Source of the DNA: Pararheinheimera marina
Lineage (GTDB): Bacteria; Pseudomonadota; Gammaproteobacteria; Enterobacterales; Alteromonadaceae
Direction of reading: 5' to 3'
Length of the DNA: 64,000 nucleotides
NCBI RefSeq assembly: GCF_042654345.1
Contig: NZ_JBHSGB010000006.1
Coordinates: forward strand, 248,001-312,000
Of this stretch, positions 52,980-60,987 are shown piece after piece (position 1 is the first letter of the stretch; every line of letters begins with the position of its first letter). The notes below the pieces were generated by a model. It was not told the DNA's origin. It made no database searches and saw only the letters and a list, made by a program, of their open reading frames with translations. The position numbers and the translations under genes were made by a program.

Positions 52980-53617
52980 AACTGACTCTTGAAAATTTAG
53001 ACCAACTGGATTTTTCCAAAGGCGATGGTTTGCTGCCAGTCCAAGGCTTGCTGCCAGTCATAGTCCAGCACGCCCGTTCCGGCAAAGTGCTGATGCAGGG
53101 TTACGCCAACCGTGAAGCGCTGGAACATAGCCTGCAAACTGGTGCTGTCACCTTTTTCAGTCGCAGCAAAAACCGGCTTTGGACCAAAGGCGAAAGCTCA
53201 GGCCATACGCTGAAGCTGTACAACATGACCGCCGATTGTGACCGCGACAGCATTCTGGCTTTGGCGCTGCCACAAGGCCCTACCTGCCACACTGGCAGCG
53301 AAACCTGCTGGTTTGACACCGACGCCAATAGTCCCAGCCTGAGTTTTATTGACGATCTGGAACAAGTGATCCACAGCCGCTACGGCGCTGACCCCAGCAC
53401 CAGCTACACCGCCAGTTTATTTGCCAAAGGTGTCAAACGCATTGCGCAAAAAGTGGGGGAAGAAGGCGTGGAAACCGCATTGGCTGCCACAGTTGGCGAT
53501 AAAGAAGAGTTGAAAAACGAAGCAGCCGATTTGTTGTACCACCTGCTGGTGTTATTACGCAGCCAGGATATGGCGCTGGACGATGTGGTGCAGGTATTAA
53601 AACAGCGGCATAAATAG
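52976..53617 (+). CDS. hisI: Bifunctional phosphoribosyl-AMP cyclohydrolase / phosphoribosyl-ATP pyrophosphatase
   Basis: HisIE catalyses the second and third steps of the pathway. The 213 residues comprise the cyclohydrolase (about 20-125; TFFSRSKNRLWTKGESSGH, DCDRDSILA, GPTCHTGSETCW) and the pyrophosphatase (about 130-213; SYTASLFAKGVKRIAQKVGEEG, NEAADLLYHLLVLL). Near the N-terminus, GLLPVQ-GLLPVI is a duplication of the single GLMPVI of E. coli, encoded by an 18-bp tandem repeat at 53027-53062. It is the last gene of the operon. Confidence 0.97.
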   Translation: MKLTLENLDQLDFSKGDGLLPVQGLLPVIVQHARSGKVLMQGYANREALEHSLQTGAVTFFSRSKNRLWTKGESSGHTLKLYNMTADCDRDSILALALPQGPTCHTGSETCWFDTDANSPSLSFIDDLEQVIHSRYGADPSTSYTASLFAKGVKRIAQKVGEEGVETALAATVGDKEELKNEAADLLYHLLVLLRSQDMALDDVVQVLKQRHK

Positions 53618-53635
53618 CGGCCTTGGCCACAACCT

Positions 53636-53667
53636 GTGGCAGCCGCTTTATACCGAGCGGCTGCCAC
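53636..53667. terminator. Hairpin between hisI and the convergent membrane-protein gene
   Basis: A perfect 12-bp stem (53636-53647 with 53656-53667, GTGGCAGCCGCT/AGCGGCTGCCAC) abuts the stop codon of the minus-strand gene. No long T-run follows, so it may be a 3'-end stabiliser or a weak bidirectional terminator. Confidence 0.6.
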
Positions 53668-54111
53668 TTAAGTAAATAGAAATAACCCAGCCACCAGATA
53701 ACCCGATCCTATACCAATAGCAAACACCGAGAAAAACCGGATACGGGCCAACTGTTTCGCCACTTGAAACACGTTTTTGCCTTTGAGTAGAGAATCCACC
53801 ATGTAGTCCTGACCCAAAATAGAACTCAGCACCGACAAGCCAAAAATCGCCAAAGCAATATAGACATCTTTGCCCGCTTCAATCAGTTTGGTTTGGATCA
53901 GCAGTACCAGACCACCACAAATCGCCGACGATAACCAGGCATATTGTTTTAACAGTTCGAAATGCAGCTCCGTCGCTAAGGTTTCATTCGGTCGCTGTTG
54001 ATCCATATGTTGAGCCTGTGTTGGCGCATCGCACTCAGCAGACACTGAGCCCTGTAATATAGGTTGTGGCGAGTCTGGCGCAGCCTGTTGTGGTTCCGTC
54101 ATCGGGGTCAT
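53668..54111 (-). CDS. Small membrane protein of unknown function
   Basis: This 147-residue protein has an N-terminal 50-residue polar, Gln/Pro-rich tail, then three predicted membrane helices (about 58-75, 84-100 and 125-146). The helix pair LAIFGLSVLSSILGQDYMV and the Lys/Arg-rich loop KGKNVFQVAKQLARIR suggest an inner-membrane protein with a cytoplasmic loop. I recognise no family. A second start three codons in (MTEPQQ) is equally likely. It is convergent with hisI. Confidence 0.75.
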   Translation of the reverse strand: MTPMTEPQQAAPDSPQPILQGSVSAECDAPTQAQHMDQQRPNETLATELHFELLKQYAWLSSAICGGLVLLIQTKLIEAGKDVYIALAIFGLSVLSSILGQDYMVDSLLKGKNVFQVAKQLARIRFFSVFAIGIGSGYLVAGLFLFT

Positions 54112-54342
54112 ACTCCTGTTGTTATCAGTACTGTGCAGTCAAAGCCAAAAGGCGTGAAGCAACACTATGTTGTTTAAGCCTCCAGATTACGCAACAATTA
54201 CACAACCTGTCGATGACTATGTGTTTACCTGCCGGGTGAGCCGACCAGCACTGGGGTCTACAGCTTTTTGTTAGTTCACCCTTGAGCAGCCCTAAGGCAA
54301 TTGCCTACAATGGCACACTTTTTTAACTGACAGGCCAACGCC

Positions 54343-54591
54343 ATGAACGATACCGTCGCCCGCCCGGATTTACCGGACCGTCTTTCTGTCCACCCACGCA
54401 GCCCACATTACAATGCCGAAGTCTTTGCCCATGACATTGGCATTCGCTTAAACGGCAAAGAGCGCTTTGACGTGGAAGAGTACTGCATCAGCGAAGGCTG
54501 GGTAAAAGTGCCGGCAGGTAAAGCCGTGGACCGCCGTGGTAATGCGCTGCTAATCAGCATTAAAGGCACTGTTGAAGCCTATTACCGCTAA
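54343..54591 (+). CDS. DUF3297 family protein
   Basis: This 82-residue soluble protein matches DUF3297 throughout: LPDRLSVHPRSPHYN near the start, GIRLNGKERFDVEEYC in the middle and GTVEAYYR at the end. Function unknown. It is a single-gene unit, with its own terminator about 20 bases past the stop. Confidence 0.9.
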   Translation: MNDTVARPDLPDRLSVHPRSPHYNAEVFAHDIGIRLNGKERFDVEEYCISEGWVKVPAGKAVDRRGNALLISIKGTVEAYYR

Positions 54592-54612
54592 GCTTCTGTG
54601 CCCTTACAACAC

Positions 54613-54643
54613 AAGGCAGCCTGGATTGGCTGCCTTTTTGTTT
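54613..54643 (+). terminator. Intrinsic terminator of the DUF3297 gene
   Basis: The stem AAGGCAGCC (54613-54621) pairs with GGCTGCCTT (54628-54636), followed by TTTGTTTG. Confidence 0.9.
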
Positions 54644-54749
54644 GTTCCGCACCTGAGTGTTGTGCACACAAGCGGCAAAAAACTACAAGACTGCATTTTT
54701 CTGCGCATCTGAGTTAGCCTGTGGTTTTAGTTTTGCCGCGGAGCAACAG

Positions 54750-55082
54750 ATGAAAAACTGGTTATTTTTAGGCATTGCCATTGTCTGTGAGGTGATTGCC
54801 ACCTCAAGTCTGAAATCCAGCGAAGGCTTTAGCAAACTTCTCCCCTCTCTGCTGGTGGTTACAGGTTATGCCGCCGCTTTTTACTTTCTATCGCTGACAC
54901 TGAAGAGTATTCCTGTTGGCATTGCTTACGCTGTATGGTCTGGGCTAGGCATAGTGTTAGTGTCTCTGGTCGCCTGGCTGTGGCACGGCCAAAAAATTGA
55001 CCATTGGGGTCTGGTCGGTATGGCACTGATTATTAGTGGTGTCCTGGTGCTGAATTTATTATCAAAAACCAGCCCGCACTAA
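54750..55082 (+). CDS. SMR family multidrug/guanidinium-type efflux protein
   Basis: This 110-residue protein with four membrane helices belongs to the small multidrug resistance family. The essential Glu is in AIVCEVIATSSLK (residue 14), and AYAVWSGLGIVL and GVLVLNLLS are typical of EmrE/SugE-like proteins. ATG 54750 has GGAG seven bases upstream; the open frame to 54657 is not family-like. A GCGGCAAAA...TTTTGCCGC inverted repeat ends right at the ribosome-binding site. Substrate is unknown. Confidence 0.93.
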   Translation: MKNWLFLGIAIVCEVIATSSLKSSEGFSKLLPSLLVVTGYAAAFYFLSLTLKSIPVGIAYAVWSGLGIVLVSLVAWLWHGQKIDHWGLVGMALIISGVLVLNLLSKTSPH

Positions 55083-55136
55083 GAATGCAACTATGCTGAA
55101 CAGACCTGCCAAGTTCCTTGCCTGTTAAGGAGCAGT

Positions 55137-55916
55137 ATGAACACTGGTGTTGTTTTATTCGTATGTCTTTTGACGGTGTTGTGCAGCCCGGCATTTGCCT
55201 CTTCCCTTCCTTGTCATTTAACAGTTCCGGTTACAGAACAACCGCATCAAAGTACCTCGACTGAGCCCAGCCGCTGGCGTGCGCTGCAGCAAGAATTGCT
55301 TCAGCTATTGGCGCAAAGTGCGGACTGCAGCATTCAACTGATTAAAGTGCCCTGGGCCCGCGGTTTAGTGATGTTGCAGGACGGGGAGCTCGATTTAGTG
55401 ATGACCTTGTCCAAAACAGCGGAACGTGAGCGTTATGCCGACTTTATTGGCAGCCACTATATGGAAGAAATGGTGCTGGTACTGCGACGGGACTATCAAC
55501 AGCAAGTGTTGAAGCTGGATGACCTGTTGCAGCTGCCTGGAAAAATCGCCGTATTGCGTGATGGTTTTTATGGCGAAGAGTATCAGCAGTTAAGGCGTAA
55601 CCCCGCCTTTGAACGTAAACTGCAACCGGCGCAAACCATCAGCCATCAACTGGCGTTTCTGCAACATCAACGAGTACTTGGCATCATTGGTGAAAAAGCC
55701 CAATACGAGCGATGGGCCAGCAGCCATCCAGAACAGGCGGCAGACTATGTCGAGCAATTGCTGGTCAACCGCAACCCGGTGTATTTTGCCGCCAGCCGCA
55801 AAGCGCTGAGCCAGCAACAACGTGATCACCTGCGGCAAAGTTGGGCCAAAGTTTATGGCTCCACTGCCCATAAAGCCATTTTGCAAAAATATGGCTGGAG
55901 TACGGTGTTGCAATAA
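55137..55916 (+). CDS. Periplasmic amino-acid-type substrate-binding protein
   Basis: This 259-residue protein has a signal peptide (cleavage after AFA, near residue 22) and a bacterial solute-binding protein family 3 fold. Visible segments are IKVPWARGLVMLQDGELDLVMTLSKTAER and GKIAVLRDGFYGEEYQQL, typical of the two lobes. There are no ABC permease or ATPase genes nearby, so it may be an orphan binding protein or a sensory partner rather than part of a transporter. The start is preceded by AAGGAG at six bases. Confidence 0.87.
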   Translation: MNTGVVLFVCLLTVLCSPAFASSLPCHLTVPVTEQPHQSTSTEPSRWRALQQELLQLLAQSADCSIQLIKVPWARGLVMLQDGELDLVMTLSKTAERERYADFIGSHYMEEMVLVLRRDYQQQVLKLDDLLQLPGKIAVLRDGFYGEEYQQLRRNPAFERKLQPAQTISHQLAFLQHQRVLGIIGEKAQYERWASSHPEQAADYVEQLLVNRNPVYFAASRKALSQQQRDHLRQSWAKVYGSTAHKAILQKYGWSTVLQ

Positions 55917-56020
55917 GTCTCAGATCTTACTTGCCAAACTCAGGTTAAGACAGCTACGCTGCCCCGTTACAAAAAAGTTAAAAATCATTATTTCCCATAA
56001 CACCGCGGATAAGGAATTTT

Positions 56021-56359
56021 ATGAAAAAGCCGCTAGTCACAGCACTGATAGTAGTGTGTTGTTGGTCCTCTCAGACGATGGCTGCAGGTTTAGGCCTGGT
56101 GGGAGATGTCAGCGTCAGCGGTATGTTCAGCCCAGAAGTACAAGAATTTAAAATTAAACAGGTGCATCCCGGCTCTTTGGCCGAAAAAGCCGGATTGGTA
56201 GCAGGCCAGACTATCCTTGCTATTGATGACTGCAAAATCCCTGGCTGTCCGGCCAATAAAGCCCGTACCCTGATGAAAAAAGCCACTGGTGAAACACTTC
56301 AGCTACTAGTCGCAAATCCTGATGGGAAAGAGCAGCTGGTCAGCATCCTCTTCGAATAA
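56021..56359 (+). CDS. Exported PDZ-domain protein
   Basis: This 112-residue protein has an N-terminal signal sequence (ALIVVCCWSSQTMAAG, about 1-22) and a single PDZ-type domain (KIKQVHPGSLAEKAGLVAGQTILAIDDCKI, then TLMKKATGETLQLLV). Two cysteines (DDCKIPGC) could form a disulphide. No protease domain is attached, so it probably acts as a peptide-binding or adaptor protein in the periplasm (inference). AAGGA lies upstream of the ATG. Confidence 0.85.
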   Translation: MKKPLVTALIVVCCWSSQTMAAGLGLVGDVSVSGMFSPEVQEFKIKQVHPGSLAEKAGLVAGQTILAIDDCKIPGCPANKARTLMKKATGETLQLLVANPDGKEQLVSILFE

Positions 56360-56406
56360 GACAGCTCAGGCGTGCTAACGCCCGCCCGGGCAGCCTTTAC
56401 CACCAG

Positions 56407-57429
56407 TTAGTTGTAAGTCAGCTTCAGCGATTTAATATCCGCCCACTGGGCCTGACCTTTGAGTAAATCGCCAGCCGGGTCCGTCATCCGTTGGTCGACA
56501 AAGGTGTTCGGTATCAAAGTTCCCGACTCAGGCAGCACATCAACATGTTCTGCGTCGCTCCACTTCCAGGGGCCATCGGCATAACCTGGCAGAACAGCAG
56601 TTTCCGGCTGCGAGTATCGGATAAAAGCCTGAGCTCTTACTGGCGTGTCCTCGGATAACCTCATCAGCGCCGCATGTTGTGGGACTTGCGCAACAAAGGT
56701 CAAGGTGTTGCCCTGTTGCTGCAGACCCAAAGCCATGGTTGGCGAGGTGCTGGATGTGGACAAGAGTCGCCCAGTGCCATTTTCAGGGTAATGGGTCCAA
56801 ATCTGCGCCCCTAAATCGACCAGAGGCAAGGAATAATTGTCAGGGAAGAACCGTGTATTTTTGAAATGCAGGATCTGGAAATTAATATCGCCCTCATCGG
56901 TTTTGCCATTTTTATTCAGGTCGAACGAAATCGCGTAGTCGTATTCAATTTGGTTGAGTTGCGAAGCAGTTCTGTTGATAGTGACTGAAGGAGGTAAATA
57001 AGCCAATTCCAGCTCCGCTTTCACAGTGCTCAGATTTTGCGGATTGGCGCAGCCCGGTGTCGGCCAAAAGCTTTGCAGCGCAGGCAGTTCTAGCTCGTCT
57101 TTGCCTTCTTTGAGTTTCAGCGCCGCGCCAGCCAGGCTGAACGACGTTGTACTTTGCTCGCCTGTGGTCACGTCTTTACTGGTTACCGAATTGGCCGTGC
57201 TGGCCACCACATTAAAAAAGTCCGCTTCGTAACAACCCTTGCTGTCATCAAACACATAAGTGCTGATACTGCTTTGGGAAACCATGACTACTGCCAGTCC
57301 GTCGATACCCCACACCCCGGTATAAGCCACTGATAACGGCGCTGGCACGTCCTCGGTACCGTCGCCAGAACCACCGCCACAGCCAGCCAACGCCAAAGCG
57401 AACATCAACACATATCCATATTTCATCAA
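56407..57429 (-). CDS. Lipoprotein of unknown function
   Basis: This 340-residue protein has a clear lipoprotein signal (LALAGCGGGSG, lipobox Cys 17) and a Gly/Asp linker before a beta-rich body. The body has an EF-hand-like acidic stretch (DLNKNGKTDEGD, about residues 170-181) that could bind calcium. No domain is recognised. It is convergent with the PDZ gene and divergent from the amidohydrolase gene, with 169 bases in between. Confidence 0.8.
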   Translation of the reverse strand: MMKYGYVLMFALALAGCGGGSGDGTEDVPAPLSVAYTGVWGIDGLAVVMVSQSSISTYVFDDSKGCYEADFFNVVASTANSVTSKDVTTGEQSTTSFSLAGAALKLKEGKDELELPALQSFWPTPGCANPQNLSTVKAELELAYLPPSVTINRTASQLNQIEYDYAISFDLNKNGKTDEGDINFQILHFKNTRFFPDNYSLPLVDLGAQIWTHYPENGTGRLLSTSSTSPTMALGLQQQGNTLTFVAQVPQHAALMRLSEDTPVRAQAFIRYSQPETAVLPGYADGPWKWSDAEHVDVLPESGTLIPNTFVDQRMTDPAGDLLKGQAQWADIKSLKLTYN

Positions 57430-57598
57430 ACAACTCCTTATTTACAAAGATATAACAATACCGTACAAAACCCCCAAATTGAAAACAAATTGCCAGACTA
57501 CCCGACAAAATTCCAGCTCAGAACTTATTTCCCCCTCGCCTACCCCTGGCTGCACTTTTGTTTTATGCTGGGTCAAACCAATAAAAACAGGGAATTCC

Positions 57599-59692
57599 AT
57601 GAAATTCAAAACCCTCAGCCTGCTCACTATGCTGGCCTGCGCCACTTCCACTTTTGCCGCCGAACAACTGAACTACCAAATCCTGGTGGATAAAGGCAAT
57701 AAAGCCGGCGAGCAACTGGTCACTATTGGTGACAATGGTGATATCAAGGTGCGTTACATCTTCAAAGACAACGGCCGCGGTCCAGAGCTGGACGAAGTGA
57801 TTAAACTCAATGCCGCAGGTTTAATCAGTGATTACCAGGCCAAAGGCAATACCACCTTTGGTTCGGTGATCAATGAACAATTTAAGCTCGACGGCACCCA
57901 GGCCAGCTGGAGTACAGGCAAAGAGCAGCATCAGGCCAATACCGATGGTAAAGCCATGTACCTGCCGGTCGATGGTTCGCCTTTCCTGGCATCACTGGCT
58001 ATTAGTGCCATGGCAAAAAATAAAACCAACAGTCTGCCGCTGTTACCCAGCGGCACGCTGAAGCAGGAAGTGGTCAGTGAACTTATTGTCGATAAAGGCG
58101 GCGAGAAACAACAGGTTCAGTTACTGGTGCAAACCGGTGTTGGCTTTGAACCCAGTTTTGTCTGGGCGACCAAAGGTGACAACGCCCGCTTGTTTGCCTA
58201 TTTGGCACCGGGTTACCTGACGCTGATTGAAGACGGCTGGCAAGGCAATGCAGAAGCCATGATGGCCATTCAGCAAAAAGCGGAAACTCAGCTGCTGGAA
58301 AAAGTAGCCACCGAACTGCCAAAAGAATTACATGGCCTGACCGTAGTGCGTAATGCCCGCATTTTTGACTCGGTGACGATGAAAGTCAGTGAGCCAAGCG
58401 ACATTTTCCTGCTGCGCGGCAAAATCACTACCATAGTACCGGCCGGTAGCCTGCATAGCCTGGTTCAGCACGACATCGACGCCGCCAACCGCATTGTGTT
58501 GCCAGGCCTTTTCGACATGCATGGTCATATTTCCCGCTGGGAAGGCATTCTGCATCTGGCTGCTGGTGTCACGACCTTACGTGATATGGGCAATGACAAT
58601 GCGACCTTGCAGCAGATGATGGACGAAATTGCCCATGACCAGTTGCTGGCGCCAACCATAGTACCAACCGGCTTTTTAGAAGGTGAAAGCGCGTTTTCTG
58701 CCCGCAACGGCTTTGTCATCAGCACGCTGGATGAAGCCAAAGCCGCCATTGACTGGTACGCAGCGCACGGCTACCCACAGCTGAAGATTTACAACTCCTT
58801 CCCGAAAGACATTCTCAAAGCCACAGTCGCTTATGCCCACAGCCGAGGCCTGCGCGTCAGTGGTCATGTGCCAGCTTTCCTGAAAGCCGAAGACGCCATT
58901 CATGCCGGTTTTGACGAAATCCAGCATATCAACCAGCTGATGCTGAATTTCCTGGTGAAACCTGACACCGACACCCGTACATTGGACCGTTTCTATCTGC
59001 CCGCCAAACAGGTGGCTGATTTGGACCTGAACAGTGAAAAAGTGCAGGATTTTATCAAACTGCTGAAAGAGCATAAGGTAAGCGTGGACCCTACACTGGC
59101 CACTTTTGATTTTCTGAAGAAAGTCGACGGTACGGTCGGCGAGCCATGGCGCGCCATTGTCAAACACCTGCCACCAGATATTCAGCGTGCTTATGCCCGT
59201 GCTGAGCTGGATATTCCGGATGAAGCCACAGCAGAACGTTATGCCAGGTCGTATGCCAAGATGGTGGAATTTACCGGCATGATGTACAGGGCAGGCATTC
59301 CGGTGGTCGCCGGCACCGACGAGCTGGCTGGTTTTACCTTACAGGGTGAACTTGAGCTGCTGGTCAAGGCGGGCCTGACCCCGTCTGAAGCACTGCAAGT
59401 CGCCACCTTAAATGGTGCCCGTTTCAGCCGGGTCGAGCAGAACAAAGGCCAAATCAAAGCGGGCTATGACGCCGATTTACTGCTGGTGGACGGCGACCCG
59501 ACCAAAAACATTGGCGATATCCGTCAGCTGGCGCTGGTGATCACCCAGAATAAAGCCATCAGCCCGACCCGTCTGTACCGTCAGATTGGTGTTGAACCTT
59601 TTGCCAAAACCGAAGTGAAAATCCGCGATTACACTGAGCCTGCAGGCCAAAGCGGCGGCAAAGCACAGCATGGTCACCGCCATCTGCACTAA
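57599..59692 (+). CDS. Secreted metal-dependent amidohydrolase
   Basis: This 697-residue protein starts at ATG 57599 (GGGAA six bases upstream) with a signal peptide (cleaved after TFAA, residue 21). An N-terminal module of about 240 residues (beta-rich, LNYQILVDKGNKAGEQ) precedes the amidohydrolase core: the metal HxH in LFDMHGHISRW, a Lys/Tyr strand (LKIYNSF), a His in SGHVPAF, a His in IQHINQ, and an Asp in VVAGTDELAG. It ends in a His-rich tail (HGHRHLH) that could bind metal. The substrate is unknown; related enzymes include imidazolonepropionase-like hydrolases. The upstream open frame to 57479 is rejected. Confidence 0.9.
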   Translation: MKFKTLSLLTMLACATSTFAAEQLNYQILVDKGNKAGEQLVTIGDNGDIKVRYIFKDNGRGPELDEVIKLNAAGLISDYQAKGNTTFGSVINEQFKLDGTQASWSTGKEQHQANTDGKAMYLPVDGSPFLASLAISAMAKNKTNSLPLLPSGTLKQEVVSELIVDKGGEKQQVQLLVQTGVGFEPSFVWATKGDNARLFAYLAPGYLTLIEDGWQGNAEAMMAIQQKAETQLLEKVATELPKELHGLTVVRNARIFDSVTMKVSEPSDIFLLRGKITTIVPAGSLHSLVQHDIDAANRIVLPGLFDMHGHISRWEGILHLAAGVTTLRDMGNDNATLQQMMDEIAHDQLLAPTIVPTGFLEGESAFSARNGFVISTLDEAKAAIDWYAAHGYPQLKIYNSFPKDILKATVAYAHSRGLRVSGHVPAFLKAEDAIHAGFDEIQHINQLMLNFLVKPDTDTRTLDRFYLPAKQVADLDLNSEKVQDFIKLLKEHKVSVDPTLATFDFLKKVDGTVGEPWRAIVKHLPPDIQRAYARAELDIPDEATAERYARSYAKMVEFTGMMYRAGIPVVAGTDELAGFTLQGELELLVKAGLTPSEALQVATLNGARFSRVEQNKGQIKAGYDADLLLVDGDPTKNIGDIRQLALVITQNKAISPTRLYRQIGVEPFAKTEVKIRDYTEPAGQSGGKAQHGHRHLH

Positions 59693-59746
59693 GGCGCTCA
59701 ACCTGTTGAGGTCAAAATCTCCACAGTGCAGCCAGCCCTAACCCTC

Positions 59747-59772
59747 AAGCCCCGGTTAACCGGGGCTTTTTA
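59747..59772 (+). terminator. Intrinsic terminator after the amidohydrolase gene
   Basis: The stem AAGCCCCGG (59747-59755) pairs with CCGGGGCTT (59760-59768) around TTAA, followed by TTTTA. Confidence 0.9.
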
Positions 59773-59788
59773 ACGGAGCAACAGTCCG

Positions 59789-60289
59789 ATGAAATACAAA
59801 ATTAAGCAAAAAATTTTCAGCCTGACCGACAGCTTTAGTATTGAAGATGAGCATGGCAACACCGCCTATAGCGCCAAGGGTAAGTTGTTCAGCATTTCCA
59901 GCAGTCAGACCTTAGCCGACGCCTCAGGCCGCGAACTGGTGAAAATTAAACGCAAGTACCTCACCTTGTTACCGGCCTGCCGCCTGCTGTGCGCCGACGG
60001 CAGCGAGTGGCTGATCCGTAAACGATTCTGGCCATTCTGGACCAGTCGTTTTACCATTACAGGCCCGGCGGGAGAGCTGGAAATCAGCGGTAATTTGTGG
60101 CAACACGAGTATGAAATTCGCCAACACAATCGCTTACTGGCGGCAGTATCTAAAGCCTGGTTCAGCTGGTCTGATACCTATGGCGTCGATATCTACGCAC
60201 CCGAGTGGACTGCACAGCTTCTGGCTGCTGTTATCGTGATCGACAGGATCCAGCACTCCGGTAAAAATTCGGTAGTGGACGACGACTAG
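59789..60289 (+). CDS. LURP-one-related (scramblase-like fold) protein
   Basis: This 166-residue protein has the LURP-one/DUF567 pattern: YKIKQKIFSLTDSFSIEDEHGN at the start, a repeated beta-strand layout, and FTITGPAGELEISGNLWQHEY in the middle. This tubby-like fold is thought to bind membranes or lipids. There is no signal peptide, and the C-terminus is acidic (SVVDDD). It is monocistronic, between two terminator-bearing genes. The function is unknown. Confidence 0.8.
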   Translation: MKYKIKQKIFSLTDSFSIEDEHGNTAYSAKGKLFSISSSQTLADASGRELVKIKRKYLTLLPACRLLCADGSEWLIRKRFWPFWTSRFTITGPAGELEISGNLWQHEYEIRQHNRLLAAVSKAWFSWSDTYGVDIYAPEWTAQLLAAVIVIDRIQHSGKNSVVDDD

Positions 60290-60348
60290 TCAATGCCGTT
60301 GTCCTCACTTATGCTGCCGCAGTCGAACACTAAACAACAGGAAATGTC

Positions 60349-60957
60349 GTGGATTTAAGCAGTTATCTGGCGCTGGTTACCATCGCCTTTATGGGAGCCG
60401 TCAGCCCTGGTCCCAGCCTGGCACTGGTGATCCGTAATACGGTACAAGGGGGCAAAGGCTACGGGGTAGCCACCGCCTTGGGCCATGGCGTTGGGGTCGG
60501 TATTTATGCGCTGCTGACCGCGCTTGGTTTGTCGTTGTTGCTGAGCACCTCGCCGCTGTTATTTGACCTTATTCGCTACACAGGTGCCGCATTTCTGGCG
60601 TATCTGGGGGTGAAGTCCTTGCTGGCGAAACCGGCCGATCCAAATGCCCCCGTCGTGGTGCATCAAAGTAAAGGCCACCAAGGCGCGGCCGAAGGTTTTC
60701 TGATTGCGTTTTTAAACCCGCATCTGGCACTGTTTTTTATCGCGCTGTTCAGCCAGTTTGTGCATACCGACACGGGTTTAAACCAGGCACTGCTGATGAT
60801 GTTCACAGTGGGAACTATTGATGCCGCCTGGTATTGCCTGGTCGCAGTGGTGCTGTCCGCCGGCCCGGTACTGGCGTGGTTACGGCAAAAAGGCCACTGG
60901 ATAGACAGAGTCAGTGGCGTGGTGCTATTGGCATTGGCGGTCAAAGCCGTACTTTGA
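60349..60957 (+). CDS. LysE/RhtB family amino-acid exporter
   Basis: This 202-residue inner-membrane protein has six predicted helices. The conserved MGAVSPGPSLALVIRNTVQGGKG motif near the N-terminus and FLIAFLNPHLALFF in the middle define LysE-family translocators. The start codon is GTG with AGGA six bases upstream. Exported substrate is unknown (threonine, homoserine and leucine are typical of relatives). It is followed directly by a terminator shared with the convergent kinase operon. Confidence 0.93.
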   Translation: MDLSSYLALVTIAFMGAVSPGPSLALVIRNTVQGGKGYGVATALGHGVGVGIYALLTALGLSLLLSTSPLLFDLIRYTGAAFLAYLGVKSLLAKPADPNAPVVVHQSKGHQGAAEGFLIAFLNPHLALFFIALFSQFVHTDTGLNQALLMMFTVGTIDAAWYCLVAVVLSAGPVLAWLRQKGHWIDRVSGVVLLALAVKAVL

Positions 60958-60959
60958 AC

Positions 60960-60987
60960 AAAGCCCGGCAACGCCGGGCTTTTTATT
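60960..60987. terminator. Bidirectional terminator between LysE and histidine kinase genes
   Basis: The stem AAAGCCCGGC (60960-60969) pairs with GCCGGGCTTT (60973-60982) around an AAC loop, followed by TTATTTT on the plus strand. Confidence 0.88.
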
